From an uncultured Ruminiclostridium sp. (lineage in GTDB: Bacteria > Bacillota > Clostridia > Oscillospirales > Ruminococcaceae), in NCBI GenBank assembly GCA_947623915.1, contig CANQIB010000001.1:124001-188000 (forward strand): a stretch of DNA of 64,000 nt. The letters run 5' to 3'. Under the pieces are notes generated by a model. It searched no databases. It saw only the letters and a list, made by a program, of their open reading frames with translations, and was not told where the DNA came from. A program made the position numbers and the translations under genes. Numbering within the stretch: the stretch's first letter is position 1; each line of letters opens with the position of its first letter. Shown one piece after another: positions 34,455-43,786 of the stretch.

Positions 34455-35044
34455 TGAATTTCCGTATTATTAAAATCGGCACGATGACTCGCCGCGATAT
34501 GATGAGGTCGTTTTTCAGATGGGCGCTCTATTCCGTCATGCTGCTTGTTTTCTTTGTGATACAATGCACGTTTCCTTTTTTAAAATGGAAGCCTTTGCTG
34601 ACGGTTTCCCTCGCGGTGGCGGTAGCGGTATTTGAAGGAGAACTGGGCGGAGTAATTTTTGCCGCAGTAGCCGGAATGGTGACGGATATGGCGGTAGGAG
34701 GGCTGTTCGGCTTTACCTCGATATGGCTGGTGCCGTGCTGCCTTATGGTCACTCTTTTGGTGGTAAATCTCATACACCGCAATATCATCAATTTTGCGTG
34801 GATGAACATTTGCGTGCTTGTTATAATCGACTTCATGGAGCTGTTATTTAAATATATTATTTGGAGAAATCCCGATATAGATGTTATCATAATGCGCTTT
34901 ATGCTTCCGAGTACGGTAACTGCCGTAATTCTTGCACTTCCGATATTTTTGCTTGTAAGGCTGATAAACAAAAAGCTCGGACTTGACACTACCGACAAGG
35001 ATATCGTTTCCGTTTTTGACGAGGCGGACCGTGAAGAGGACTAA
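34454..35044 (+). CDS. mreD: Rod shape-determining protein MreD
   Basis: A 196-residue protein with about five membrane helices (LYSVMLLVFFVIQCTFPF, LLTVSLAVAVAVFEG and others), with FEGELGGVIFAAVAGMVTDMAVGGLFGFTS, the conserved MreD region. It is a membrane partner of MreC and the rod complex. The start overlaps the mreC stop (TGATG), and PBP2 follows 12 bp downstream. Confidence 0.9.
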   Translation: MNFRIIKIGTMTRRDMMRSFFRWALYSVMLLVFFVIQCTFPFLKWKPLLTVSLAVAVAVFEGELGGVIFAAVAGMVTDMAVGGLFGFTSIWLVPCCLMVTLLVVNLIHRNIINFAWMNICVLVIIDFMELLFKYIIWRNPDIDVIIMRFMLPSTVTAVILALPIFLLVRLINKKLGLDTTDKDIVSVFDEADREED

Positions 35045-35056
35045 AACGGAGGTATC

Positions 35057-37147
35057 ATGAACAAAGTCAAAAAAACAGTCAGAACGTTGGTCTTTATACT
35101 CATGGTAGTTATCCTGTCGTTCGCCTGCACTCTTGAGCTGCTGCAAATACAGATAGTTGACGGTGAATATTATCTTTCTCAAACCACGGGAACATATACC
35201 GCAGAGCAAACCATACAGGCGGCGAGAGGTCAGATAATGACCAAGGACGGGGTTATACTCAATACAAACAAGCTGGTATACAAGGTAATAATACAAAAAT
35301 CCTTTATCAAACCCGATACCGAAAACGATATAATATCCAAAACTCTTAAAATTTTGATAAAAAATGACGAAGAATGGATAGATACCATTCCTATCTCAAA
35401 AACGCAGCCTTACGAGTTCACGGGGAGCGAGGCGGAATGTGACGAGGTAAGGGAAACGCTGGAGCTTGGCGTTTACGCGACCGCGGACAACTGTATAAAC
35501 GCGCTTTACGAAAAATATGACATCGGAAAAGAATACGACGAGCAGATGCGAAGATATATCGCGGGCGTAAGGTATGAGATGCTGATACGGGATTTTTCCT
35601 ATCAGAACAAATACACCATGGCCGAGGATATATCCTTGCAGTCGGTCATCGAGCTTAAAGAACAGAGCTTTATGCTTGGCGGTATCGACATCATCGAAGA
35701 ACCGATACGCGTATACGAGGGCGGCGAGCTTATTCCGCATATTGCGGGAAGGATAGGCGCTATCTCACAGGAAGAGTATGACGAGCATAAAAACGAGGGT
35801 TACGCGCTCAATGACGTATACGGCAAATTCGGGATAGAATGGTCGGAGGAAAAGACGCTACGGGGAGATAACGGGATAAGGACAATTACCCGCGATTCCG
35901 ACGGAACGGTCATTTCCGACGAGATAACCAAAAAAGTTTCGGCAGGCAACTCCGTCAAGCTGACGATAGACTCAAAATTCCAAAACGAAGTACAGCAGAT
36001 ACTGGCAAATCACATAAACTGGCTTCATTACAACAACGACCCTAACAGAGGAAATCTTGTCGACGCGGGCGGCTGCGTTGTTCTGGACGTTAAGACCGGC
36101 GCGGTGCTTGCCATGGCAAACTATCCGAATTACAATATGTCGGACTACTATAAACTCATCAACGATAAAAAATACAACGACCCCGAAGTGCCTAATCCCA
36201 CCTATAATCGGTGCATTTACGGATTATACCGTCCTGGCTCGGCGTTTAAGACCGTTACCGCGACGGCGGCATTGATGTCGGGAGTGGTCAACGAAAACAC
36301 CGAGATATACTGCGGAGGTATATATACCTATTACAGCGATTATCAACCCGGCTGTATCATGGGATTTACCGGCAATATAAACGTCAGGAACGCTCTGCGC
36401 TATTCCTGCAACATATATTTTTACGACGTTGCCCGCCAAATGGGGATAGAGTATCTCGCGTCGGTGGCGGGAATGTACGGCATAGGAACGGATCTTGGAC
36501 TGGAGATAGGCGGAGCGTTAGGTCATATGAGCACGCCGGAATATTTTGAATCTCTGGGAGGTACTTGGACTCCGGGCTCAACGATACAGGCGGCGATAGG
36601 ACAGCTTGAAACAACGGTAACGCCGCTCAACCTTGCCTGCATCGCTTTAACTATCGCAAATAAGGGAACAAGATATGTACCGTATCTCGTTGACAGCGTG
36701 GTAAGCTATGACGGGAGCGAAACGATAAGCAAGACCGAACCCAAGGTCGCTTATGAATTTGACGCGGATAAGCATATTTTCGACGTTATAACCGAGGGAA
36801 TGATAATGGTCGCCGACGACGTGAGATGGCCAATGTCCTACGGAGAACAACAGCTTGCCGACCTTCCGTACGGCGTTGCGATAAAGACAGGTACTCCGCA
36901 GGTCACCGAAACTACCTTTAATTCCACCATTCTGGGCTTTTATCCTGCCGAACACCCTCAGATAGCTTTCGGCATAGTTTTGGAAAAGGGCGAATTTTCA
37001 AGGCTGATGGTCAGAAACATCATAGAATCGTATTTTTACGATAATTATAAACCCGTTTATGATGAGGAGGGCAAAAACATCATTCTTCCGTGGGGAGGAA
37101 AGGAAACAAACACCGCGGGAAGACCCGAACGCGGCACGCTTTCATGA
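35057..37147 (+). CDS. mrdA: Penicillin-binding protein 2 (class B, elongation)
   Basis: Class B transpeptidase of side-wall peptidoglycan synthesis. An N-terminal membrane helix (VRTLVFILMVVILSFACTLEL) is followed by the PBP dimerisation domain (about 40-280) and the transpeptidase domain with SAFK at 395-398, SCN at 450-452 and KTGT at 610-613. All three penicilloyl motifs are complete. The length (696) suits the mre-linked clostridial PBP2. Gene order mreB-mreC-mreD-PBP2 is standard. In other Clostridia minCDE and rodA follow; here there is a 409-bp gap and then mgsA. Confidence 0.94.
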   Translation: MNKVKKTVRTLVFILMVVILSFACTLELLQIQIVDGEYYLSQTTGTYTAEQTIQAARGQIMTKDGVILNTNKLVYKVIIQKSFIKPDTENDIISKTLKILIKNDEEWIDTIPISKTQPYEFTGSEAECDEVRETLELGVYATADNCINALYEKYDIGKEYDEQMRRYIAGVRYEMLIRDFSYQNKYTMAEDISLQSVIELKEQSFMLGGIDIIEEPIRVYEGGELIPHIAGRIGAISQEEYDEHKNEGYALNDVYGKFGIEWSEEKTLRGDNGIRTITRDSDGTVISDEITKKVSAGNSVKLTIDSKFQNEVQQILANHINWLHYNNDPNRGNLVDAGGCVVLDVKTGAVLAMANYPNYNMSDYYKLINDKKYNDPEVPNPTYNRCIYGLYRPGSAFKTVTATAALMSGVVNENTEIYCGGIYTYYSDYQPGCIMGFTGNINVRNALRYSCNIYFYDVARQMGIEYLASVAGMYGIGTDLGLEIGGALGHMSTPEYFESLGGTWTPGSTIQAAIGQLETTVTPLNLACIALTIANKGTRYVPYLVDSVVSYDGSETISKTEPKVAYEFDADKHIFDVITEGMIMVADDVRWPMSYGEQQLADLPYGVAIKTGTPQVTETTFNSTILGFYPAEHPQIAFGIVLEKGEFSRLMVRNIIESYFYDNYKPVYDEEGKNIILPWGGKETNTAGRPERGTLS

Positions 37148-37269
37148 ACAGCTTAACTTTACAGTCTGTTTTATTTGAATAAATTGCACAAAAATCTGTA
37201 CTGTTTTCCGCTTTTTTTAACAAATTTTTGATTTTTATAAAGAAAATACTTTATTTGTTTGCTTTTTTA

Positions 37270-37278
37270 TGGTACAAT
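37270..37278 (+). promoter_or_regulatory. Extended -10 promoter candidate for mgsA
   Basis: TGGTACAAT matches the extended -10 pattern TGnTATAAT in five of six -10 bases plus TG; no good -35 is present. It implies a leader of about 270 nt before mgsA. A second weaker pair, TTGACC (37292) and TATACT (37317), has a 19-bp spacer. Confidence 0.4.
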
Positions 37279-37284
37279 AAATTT

Positions 37285-37556
37285 AAGTTGTTTGACCTTG
37301 TTTTTACTAAAACAGTTATACTTTTATCCGAATATCATGTGACAGTTATTTGTTCGGTATCGCAGTTCAAAGGTCATGCCATTAAACACCGCACGCAAGC
37401 GGTCAAATGCTTTGCGACGGGGCGTCCTGTCTGATCTTCGTATTCCCCGAAAATATGTCGGGCATATATGCCGCACAGTTATCCGAGCGGTTATTTGTCC
37501 GTACAGACTATTGATCGTCGGAGCAAAATATCGGCGAAGGAAGGAAGAAGAATATA
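37285..37556 (+). other. Long non-coding leader or gap before mgsA
   Basis: The 409-bp gap between PBP2 and mgsA holds no supported gene. It contains a hairpin ACCGC/GCGGT (37388-37403), the 12-nt palindrome GGCATATATGCC (near 37461-37472), CCCGA/TCGGG around it, and a degenerate direct repeat GTTATTTGT(T/C)CG (37355 and 37490). Basic short frames across it have no ribosome site. It may be a structured leader or the scar of lost minCDE-rodA genes. Confidence 0.4.
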
Positions 37557-37955
37557 ATGAATATTGCATTTATCGCACATGATTCAAAAAAAGAGCTTAT
37601 GGTTCAATTCTGCATTGCTTACTGCGGCATATTGAGCCGACATAGCCTTTGTGCTACAGGTACTACGGGAAAGCTGGTAGCGGAAGCTACCGGACTGCAT
37701 ATACAGCGTTATCTCAGCGGTTCTCAAGGCGGAGATCAGCAAATATCCGCCAGGATCTCCTGCAATGAGATAGATGTACTGATATTTTTCCGCGATCCTC
37801 TTAACGCAAAATCATACGAACCAAACGAAATGAATTTGCTGCGTCTGTGCGATGTGCATAATATACCTTTGGCAACCAATATCGCGACTGCCGAGGCGCT
37901 TATTCACGCTCTGGAGCGCGGCGATCTCGACTGGCGCGAAATCGTCAAGGGCTGA
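37557..37955 (+). CDS. mgsA: Methylglyoxal synthase
   Basis: MgsA converts dihydroxyacetone phosphate to methylglyoxal and phosphate, a bypass of lower glycolysis. The 132-residue protein shows the family signatures: [13 protein letters not shown] at the start, [26 protein letters not shown] with the catalytic aspartate region, [18 protein letters not shown] and [26 protein letters not shown] precedes the start. It stands alone between two terminator/leader zones; in other Clostridia it ends the mre-min-rodA cluster. Confidence 0.95.
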   Translation: MNIAFIAHDSKKELMVQFCIAYCGILSRHSLCATGTTGKLVAEATGLHIQRYLSGSQGGDQQISARISCNEIDVLIFFRDPLNAKSYEPNEMNLLRLCDVHNIPLATNIATAEALIHALERGDLDWREIVKG

Positions 37956-37969
37956 CAGCACGGTTTTTG

Positions 37970-37995
37970 ACGGCGCACTGCGGTGCGCCGTTTTT
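37970..37995 (+). terminator. Rho-independent terminator after mgsA
   Basis: A perfect 9-bp stem ACGGCGCAC/GTGCGCCGT with loop TGCG followed by TTTTT, 14 bp after the mgsA stop. Confidence 0.92.
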
Positions 37996-38030
37996 ATGCT
38001 TATTTGCAAGATAAAGAAAGGAAAATAAAG

Positions 38031-39314
38031 ATGGACATAGTTACCAAAAGACCGAGAGGTACGGAGGACAAGCTGCCCAGAGAGATATATAAGTGGCAGA
38101 CTGTCGAAAAAGTGGCAAGGGATACCGCAGAGGCGTACGGCTGTAAGGAGATACGCACCCCTACCTTTGAACATACGGAGCTTTTTCAGCGCGGAGTAGG
38201 CGATACTACCGACGTTGTACAAAAGGAAATGTATACTTTTGAAGATAAAAAAGGACGCAGTATAACTTTAAAGCCGGAGGGTACTGCGGGAGTAGTGCGC
38301 GCCGCGATAGAAAACGGCTTGTTAAACGACGCGCTGCCGCTCAAAACGTATTACTTCACCCGCTGTTTCAGATATGAAGCCCCCCAAAGCGGACGTCTGC
38401 GTGAATTCAATCAGTTCGGAGTTGAGGTTTTCGGCGCTGCCGAACCGTCGTCCGACGCGGAGGTCATAGCCTTGGCGAACAGCGTTATTGAAAGGCTGGG
38501 AGTAAAAAACGTTTTACTTAAAATAAACAGCATAGGCTGTCCCGCCTGCCGCGCCGAGTATCATAAGGCGCTGAAAGAATATTACGGGCAGTACAAGGAT
38601 AAGCTGTGCGATACCTGCCTTGAAAGGCTGGAACGCAACCCCATGCGGCTTTTGGACTGCAAGAGCGAGATATGCTCCGAATTTAAAAAAGACGCTCCCA
38701 TGATACTTGATTATCTCTGCGACGATTGCAAAACGCATTTTGAAAGCGTTAAGAAAAGGTTGGACGCGCTTGAGATAAAGTATGAGGTGGATCCGCTCAT
38801 AGTAAGGGGACTGGACTACTACACCAACACGGTGTTTGAGTTCGTTTCCGATGAGATAGGCTCACAGGCTGCCGTTTGTGCGGGCGGAAGATATAACGGT
38901 CTGGTGGAAGAAATAGGCGGCTCTCCCTTGGCGGGGCTTGGGTTTGCTATGGGACTTGAACGAATGATAATGGTTATGGACAGCCAAAAGGCTGAATATG
39001 CACCCGAAAAGAAATGCGACCTTTATATTGCCACATTTGACGAAGAAACTAATATTTACGCCATGACGCTTGCGCAAAAGCTGCGTGCGGAGGGATTTTG
39101 GGCGGAATACGACACCGTAGGCAGGAGCTTTAAAGCGCAGATGAAGTATGCGAATAAGATAAACGCGGCGTTCTGCATGGTAATAGGCTCTGACGAGCTT
39201 GCGGGCGGCTTTGCAAAGCTGAAACGAATGTCCGACGGAGAGGAAATATCCGTTAAACTGGACGACGGCTTTGCCGAGCGGCTGAACACCCTTATAATGG
39301 ATATTTCGCTATGA
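38031..39314 (+). CDS. hisS: Histidine--tRNA ligase
   Basis: Class II synthetase charging tRNA-His. The protein begins MDIVTKRPRGTEDKLP, with motif 1 region LKPEGTAGVVRA, motif 2 FRYEAPQSGRLREFNQFGVEVFG, the histidine-specific LVRGLDYYTNTVFEF (VRGLDYY) and a C-terminal anticodon-binding domain (CDLYIATFDEE onward). It has 427 residues. ATG 38031 follows AGAAAGGA; an in-frame GTG within the terminator at 37983 is rejected. No T-box is present, as the terminator lies only 36 bp upstream. Confidence 0.95.
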   Translation: MDIVTKRPRGTEDKLPREIYKWQTVEKVARDTAEAYGCKEIRTPTFEHTELFQRGVGDTTDVVQKEMYTFEDKKGRSITLKPEGTAGVVRAAIENGLLNDALPLKTYYFTRCFRYEAPQSGRLREFNQFGVEVFGAAEPSSDAEVIALANSVIERLGVKNVLLKINSIGCPACRAEYHKALKEYYGQYKDKLCDTCLERLERNPMRLLDCKSEICSEFKKDAPMILDYLCDDCKTHFESVKKRLDALEIKYEVDPLIVRGLDYYTNTVFEFVSDEIGSQAAVCAGGRYNGLVEEIGGSPLAGLGFAMGLERMIMVMDSQKAEYAPEKKCDLYIATFDEETNIYAMTLAQKLRAEGFWAEYDTVGRSFKAQMKYANKINAAFCMVIGSDELAGGFAKLKRMSDGEEISVKLDDGFAERLNTLIMDISL

Positions 39315-39802
39315 GTATAACGGTGCGGGAAATTGAGGAGAGCGACCTTGAGCAGGCGGTACATATCTGGAACGAGGTCGTCGAGGACGGCGTTGCGTTT
39401 CCGCAGGACACTTTTTTGGATAAAGAAAGCGGAAGAAAATTTTTTGCTTCGCAGTCGTTTACCGGTATAGCTTACGATACCGTGCTTTCCGAGGCAGCGG
39501 GGCTTTATATCCTGCACCCGAATAACGTCGGCAGATGCGGTCATATATGCAACGCGAGCTATGCGGTCAAAAAGGAGCGCAGAGGCTGTCACATAGGTGA
39601 AACGCTGGTCAGACACAGCATTGAAACGGCAAAGCGGCTCGGATTCGGTATTTTGCAGTTCAACGCGGTGGTAAGTACGAATACGGCGGCGCTGCGTCTG
39701 TATGAAAAGCTCGGGTTTATTCGTTTGGGAGTTATTCCCGACGGCTTTTTGATGAAAGACGGGCATTACGAGGATATAATACCGCATTATCTGGTGCTTT
39801 AG
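39311..39802 (+). CDS. GNAT family N-acetyltransferase
   Basis: A 163-residue acetyltransferase of the GNAT fold; the acetyl-CoA loop reads KKERRGCHIGETLVRHSIETAK (the R-x-x-G-x-G/A site) followed by LGFGILQFNAVVSTNTAALRLYEKLGFIRLG, the family's late strand-helix. The substrate cannot be predicted. It overlaps hisS by an ATGA and is followed by the DUF5131 gene, so it is in the hisS transcript. Confidence 0.88.
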   Translation: MSITVREIEESDLEQAVHIWNEVVEDGVAFPQDTFLDKESGRKFFASQSFTGIAYDTVLSEAAGLYILHPNNVGRCGHICNASYAVKKERRGCHIGETLVRHSIETAKRLGFGILQFNAVVSTNTAALRLYEKLGFIRLGVIPDGFLMKDGHYEDIIPHYLVL

Positions 39803-39814
39803 AAAGGTAGACCG

Positions 39815-40531
39815 ATGACCGATTGCTGGAATCCGTGGCACGGCTGTATAAAATTCAGCGCGGGCTGTCAGAATTGTTATGTATACCGCCGAGATGCGCA
39901 ATATGATAAAAGCAGCGAGGAAATTGTAAAAAACAAAGCCTTTTATGCGCCGATAGAGCGTTACAGGACGGGGGAGTATAAGCTCGCTCCCGAAAGCGGA
40001 GTTATATATACCTGCTTTACGTCCGATTTTTTTCTTGAACAGGCGGACGAATGGCGAAAAGAGTGCTGGCAAATGATAAAAAGGCGCGGCGATATGCTTT
40101 TTTTCATTATAACCAAGCGAATACACCGCTTTGAACAATGTATACCGCCCGACTGGGGGAGCGGATACGATAACGTCCATATATGCTGTACCTGTGAAAA
40201 TCAGCGGGAGGCGGACCGCAGGCTGCCGATATTTCTTTCGGCGCCGATAAAGAAAAGATCGATAATATGCGAGCCGCTGCTTGGGCATATCGAGTTGTCA
40301 AAATATCTTACACCCGATATTACCGAGCTGATAGCGGGAGGAGAATCGGGGGACGACGCGCGCCCCTGCGATTATGAATGGGTGCTTTCTTTGCGCGAGC
40401 AATGCAAACAAAAGGGTGTGCATTTCACTTTTAAGCAAACGGGAGCGCGTTTTATCAAGGACGGAAAGCTGTACTGCATACCGCGAAAAATGCAGCACGC
40501 TCAAGCGAAAAAAGCCGATATTGATATTTAG
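39815..40531 (+). CDS. DUF5131 (phage Gp37/Gp68-like) protein
   Basis: The 238-residue protein begins with WNPWHGCIKFSAGCQNCYVYRRD, a cysteine cluster (C-x5-GC-x2-C-Y) typical of the DUF5131/Gp37-Gp68 family, with DFFLEQADEWR, FFIITKRIHRF, VHICCTCENQREADRR and IAGGESGDDARPCDYEWV further on. The fold is radical-SAM-like and an iron-sulphur centre is plausible; biochemical function is unknown. Members are found in phages and chromosomes. A strong bidirectional terminator follows. Confidence 0.85.
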   Translation: MTDCWNPWHGCIKFSAGCQNCYVYRRDAQYDKSSEEIVKNKAFYAPIERYRTGEYKLAPESGVIYTCFTSDFFLEQADEWRKECWQMIKRRGDMLFFIITKRIHRFEQCIPPDWGSGYDNVHICCTCENQREADRRLPIFLSAPIKKRSIICEPLLGHIELSKYLTPDITELIAGGESGDDARPCDYEWVLSLREQCKQKGVHFTFKQTGARFIKDGKLYCIPRKMQHAQAKKADIDI

Positions 40532-40553
40532 ATGATTTTTACTTTAGGCATAT

Positions 40554-40593
40554 AAAAACTCCGAAACATCGACAGATGTTTCGGAGTTTTTTT
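40554..40593. terminator. Bidirectional terminator between converging operons
   Basis: A perfect 17-bp stem, AAAAACTCCGAAACATC with GATGTTTCGGAGTTTTT, with a GACA loop and T runs on both strands. It ends the hisS operon (plus) and the SPFH operon (minus). Confidence 0.95.
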
Positions 40594-40623
40594 GATATTT
40601 TTAAGCCGCCGAGCGGAAAACTA

Positions 40624-42021
40624 TCATTGCAGCAGATCGTCCTCGTTGAAAGGATCGCCACATTCGGGACAGAATTTGGGCGGATGTTCCGGATCTTCGG
40701 GCGTCCAACCGCACTTGTCGCATTTGTATTTTTTGGGAGCGGCGGGCTTGGGTTTTCCGCAGTTACTGCAAAACTTGCTGGTGTTGGAAGTACCGCATTC
40801 ACAGGTCCATTCGACTTTATTTGGAGCCGCAGGGGCGTCGCCCTCTTTGCTTTTACCGCATTCTGCACAGAATTTTCCTGTATTCTGCGTTCCGCAGGAA
40901 CAGGTCCAAGGTTCGGGCTTCTTTGCGCCGCAGCCGGAGCAGAAACCGCCGACATTTCCGTCTGCGCCGCAAGCGGGACATCTCCAACCGGAAGCGGAGG
41001 ACTGAGAAGAGGACGATTGCGTTGCCGCAGGCATACTGCCGAGAATGCCGCCTCCGGCGTTCATTGCCATATTCATTCCCATAAAGCCCATCATAGCGCC
41101 GTTTTCGTTTGCGCCGGCAGATTCGATACCCTTTGCTACCGCGCCGGTCATTACCGCACGCTGAACATCGGAATCGAGCATGGTATCAGCTTTAAGACGA
41201 TCTTTAAGCAGTTCTTTGCTCTCATCGGCAAGAGTTACAGGACCTAAACCGATATTTGTGAGGACAAATCCTCTCTCCGCCCATTTTTCCTGCGTAGCAG
41301 CGCTTGCCTTTTCGGTAAGGTTTTCAAGCTGGCTTGATATTTGACTGTAGGCAAAGTTTTCGGCGGATAAGCCGTTCAGAGCTACCATAAGACCCTGCAT
41401 AAACTCGGTCTTATATTGTTCGTTGGCAAAAATATCATTTACGGTAGTCCGTCCGGAGTTTACTCCCTTGCTTACTACCTGAGTGTAGAACTTAACGGCA
41501 GCCTCCGCGTCGGGTATCTGTATTTCAAAAGTACCGTAAAAGCGCAGATCTATCGAAGTGTTGTATTTCGGGTCAAAGTAGGGAACATTCGTTCCTGTGC
41601 CGAACTTGATACCGGGCAGTCTTTGCAGGTTGATGTATATTACTCTCTGCTCGGTGGAGGGAGTGCCGCCGTAGGTAAAGCGCGAGATGAGCTCCTTTGC
41701 GGAATCCTTGATCTGACCGGCAAAAATAGACGGTGCAGACGAGTTGTCCAGAATGTAGCGTCCGGGCTCAGTAACGACGTTCGTTATCTTACCGTTATCA
41801 ATGGTAAGCATACAAGTGTTTTCTTCCACCATTATCGCCGAACCGTTGCTGATATAATTGTCTGTACCTTTTGTATTGCTTGAGCGGGCGGACCCGTCGT
41901 GCATCTTCTCACCGTTCGCAACAACGATAGTGTTGTCGATGGCAGGGCAATGTATTGCCTCTTTCCAAGTGTCGCCGAGCGTTCCTGTCAAAGAACCTAC
42001 GGCAGCTTTAATAAGTCCCAT
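40624..42021 (-). CDS. SPFH domain protein with four C-terminal zinc ribbons (YdjI-like)
   Basis: Residues about 25-300 form an SPFH/virion-core domain (VVANGEKMHDGSAR, MVEENTCMLTIDNGKITNVVTEPGRYILDN, RFYGTFEIQIPDAEAAVKFY), followed by a Met/Gly-rich hinge and then four CxxC pairs: CPACG..FCSGCG, CSCG..FCAECG, CECG..FCSNCG and CDKCG..FCPECG (about 345-455). YdjI of B. subtilis, in the ydjFGHI membrane-stress operon, has the same plan; that operon also has zinc-ribbon proteins, which matches the two genes upstream. It is the last gene of a three-gene operon. Confidence 0.85.
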   Translation of the reverse strand: MGLIKAAVGSLTGTLGDTWKEAIHCPAIDNTIVVANGEKMHDGSARSSNTKGTDNYISNGSAIMVEENTCMLTIDNGKITNVVTEPGRYILDNSSAPSIFAGQIKDSAKELISRFTYGGTPSTEQRVIYINLQRLPGIKFGTGTNVPYFDPKYNTSIDLRFYGTFEIQIPDAEAAVKFYTQVVSKGVNSGRTTVNDIFANEQYKTEFMQGLMVALNGLSAENFAYSQISSQLENLTEKASAATQEKWAERGFVLTNIGLGPVTLADESKELLKDRLKADTMLDSDVQRAVMTGAVAKGIESAGANENGAMMGFMGMNMAMNAGGGILGSMPAATQSSSSQSSASGWRCPACGADGNVGGFCSGCGAKKPEPWTCSCGTQNTGKFCAECGKSKEGDAPAAPNKVEWTCECGTSNTSKFCSNCGKPKPAAPKKYKCDKCGWTPEDPEHPPKFCPECGDPFNEDDLLQ

Positions 42022-42046
42022 AGTAATTTATTCCTTTCATATATTA

Positions 42047-42796
42047 TTAACCTATTCGGTCAATATCCGATACTTGCCAAAGACGGTCGGCAATGATTCC
42101 GAAAGTCGAACCGCAATATTTGCATTTTCCCGTCCTCATATCTACAGGCGCTCCGCAATTCGGGCAGGTGCTGGTGTAAACCGTCTCGCTCGATTGCTCA
42201 TATCCGTACTGGTTGTAGGTAAAGATGACCTTATATGCCGCCTGGATTTTTTCGGGCTTTTGAGCCGCGTCATTTTTTATAAGCGTGCGGTCGTATCCGA
42301 CAGATATTTCAAATACGGCGGACGCTTCGTCCTGTTTGTTGCTGTACGAAGATATAGCGCATTTATGCACGTCTATATTGTCGTACTTTTCTTTTTCGTT
42401 TTTGCTCATAAGATCGGCGATGACGTTTTCCGTTTTTTTGAAAAGCGACGCCGCGCATTTTTCTTTATCCAGTCCGCCGCAGGAGCCCTTTTCAATGCAG
42501 CCGAGATAGGATACAAGCGTATTCTTTGCCATAGCGGCCATTGAATTATAGCCGACTTCGGGAAAATCCCGATTTATCGCGGTAGAATACACCGCCGAAA
42601 GGTCATGTATGCCTTTTGGAACGGTAGATTCTTCTTTGATACCCTTTGAGATAAGCCCCGTAAGCTCTCCCAGCGACATTCCCGACGCTTGCTTGACCTT
42701 ATGCCGCAGCCATAGAACAATGATCACGACTGCCGCCAAAATGACCGCAATAATTATCAGAATTATCAAAAGGGGAGTCAAAATAATGTTCGGCAT
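42047..42796 (-). CDS. Tim44-like membrane protein with C-terminal zinc ribbon
   Basis: The 249-residue protein has an N-terminal membrane helix (IILTPLLIILIIIAVILAAVVIIVL) followed by a cytoplasmic domain and ends with a zinc ribbon, CPNCGAPVDMRTGKCKYCG, then a 20-residue tail. The segment between is similar in length and layout to the Tim44-like domain of its upstream neighbour, including a VYTSTCPNCG join, so the two look like diverged paralogues. It lies 6 bp behind the upstream gene and 25 bp before the SPFH gene. Function unknown; a relation to B. subtilis YdjH is inferred. Confidence 0.75.
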   Translation of the reverse strand: MPNIILTPLLIILIIIAVILAAVVIIVLWLRHKVKQASGMSLGELTGLISKGIKEESTVPKGIHDLSAVYSTAINRDFPEVGYNSMAAMAKNTLVSYLGCIEKGSCGGLDKEKCAASLFKKTENVIADLMSKNEKEKYDNIDVHKCAISSYSNKQDEASAVFEISVGYDRTLIKNDAAQKPEKIQAAYKVIFTYNQYGYEQSSETVYTSTCPNCGAPVDMRTGKCKYCGSTFGIIADRLWQVSDIDRIG

Positions 42797-42802
42797 ATGC
42801 TT

Positions 42803-43729
42803 TTATGCTCCCTGTATGCCTTCATCTACCGTATCGTTACGAACGGTAGTAAAGTCGGTAAGTACCCAGCTGTACTGTCCTGTCGTTACCACAGAACCGC
42901 AATATTCGCAAACGCCCGAAGAGGTTATCTCAAGCGGAGCGCCGCAGTTCGGGCAGTTATGACCGTTCGCGGCGGAGACCTCCTGCTTGGTCTGAACGCC
43001 GACCGAGCGTACGAATTTCATTTTGTATCTCATATCCCAACGTGTGGTTTTGTCGCCGCGCAGGATATTGCCGGTCTTTTCGTCGGTCTGGTAATCTATC
43101 ATTCTTGCGTTAAGATAGCAGGTGAGATATTCAAACTGCGCGTCTTTGGCGTAAGATGTAAGATAAGCGGTATTTATCGCTATGCTTTCATAGTGATAAA
43201 TTACTCCCTCGTCTATCTTGCTTTGTACCTGCCTTGCGGTAGTGTTGTACAGATTTTCATGTAAGACGGGGCGCACGGGAGCAAGATCGCGTTTGCACCA
43301 TGCCGTCTGTATATCGATATATACCTCTTTGGCAAAGGAAATAAAATCGCCGGAGGAGAAGTTCGGGTCGTTTTGCTTTATAATACCCTCTATCTGAGCG
43401 GTGCGGTCAGGCAATATTACGTTTTGTCCCTGTCTTGAAACTACCGTTCCGCCCGTCACGGCGCCGTTTTTCTTCTTGTTGTTTAAAATGATTATAACAA
43501 CTATAACAACGACGACCACCGCAGCGCCGCCTATTCCGATAGACGCGCCGCCTCCTCCCGATGAGGAATATCCGTTGTCGTATGTATAGCCTCCGCCCCA
43601 GTCGTTTCCTCCGCCCCAGTCGCCGCCTCCGCCGTAATCGTAATCATTTGCGTCAAAAGCAAAAGCGCTGACTGTCGTGAGTATAACGGCTGCTGCCGCC
43701 GCCAAAATTATCCTGATCAATTTTTTCAT
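42803..43729 (-). CDS. Signal-peptide/Tim44-like membrane protein with zinc ribbon
   Basis: ATG 43729 follows AAGAGGAG and starts a Sec signal peptide (MKKLIRIILAAAAAVILTT, then VSAFA). It is followed by an unusual Gly/Asp/Trp/Tyr-rich stretch (about 22-60), a hydrophobic helix (AAVVVVVIVVIIIL), and a cytosolic Tim44-like domain (DFISFAKEVYIDIQTAWCKRDLAPVRPVLHENLY), then zinc ribbon CPNCGAPLEITSSGVCEYCG. An in-frame ATG at 43795 lies in the promoter and is rejected. 308 residues. It is the first gene of the operon. No function is known. Confidence 0.8.
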   Translation of the reverse strand: MKKLIRIILAAAAAVILTTVSAFAFDANDYDYGGGGDWGGGNDWGGGYTYDNGYSSSGGGGASIGIGGAAVVVVVIVVIIILNNKKKNGAVTGGTVVSRQGQNVILPDRTAQIEGIIKQNDPNFSSGDFISFAKEVYIDIQTAWCKRDLAPVRPVLHENLYNTTARQVQSKIDEGVIYHYESIAINTAYLTSYAKDAQFEYLTCYLNARMIDYQTDEKTGNILRGDKTTRWDMRYKMKFVRSVGVQTKQEVSAANGHNCPNCGAPLEITSSGVCEYCGSVVTTGQYSWVLTDFTTVRNDTVDEGIQGA

Positions 43730-43786
43730 TATATTTTCTCCTCTTGAGGAATAAGATAAAAATTTGAAAATAAAATTCACAAAATT

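Noticed and set aside
37376-37582. 68-codon basic frame overlapping the mgsA start
   Set aside because: The upstream AAAGG is only 2 nt from the ATG; the composition is that of a palindromic GC-rich leader in the wrong frame and it runs into mgsA.
39056-40288. 410-codon open frame on the minus strand across hisS, the acetyltransferase and the DUF5131 gene
   Set aside because: It is a shadow of genes with clear motifs on the plus strand; it has tyrosine- and arginine-rich low-quality sequence and no family.
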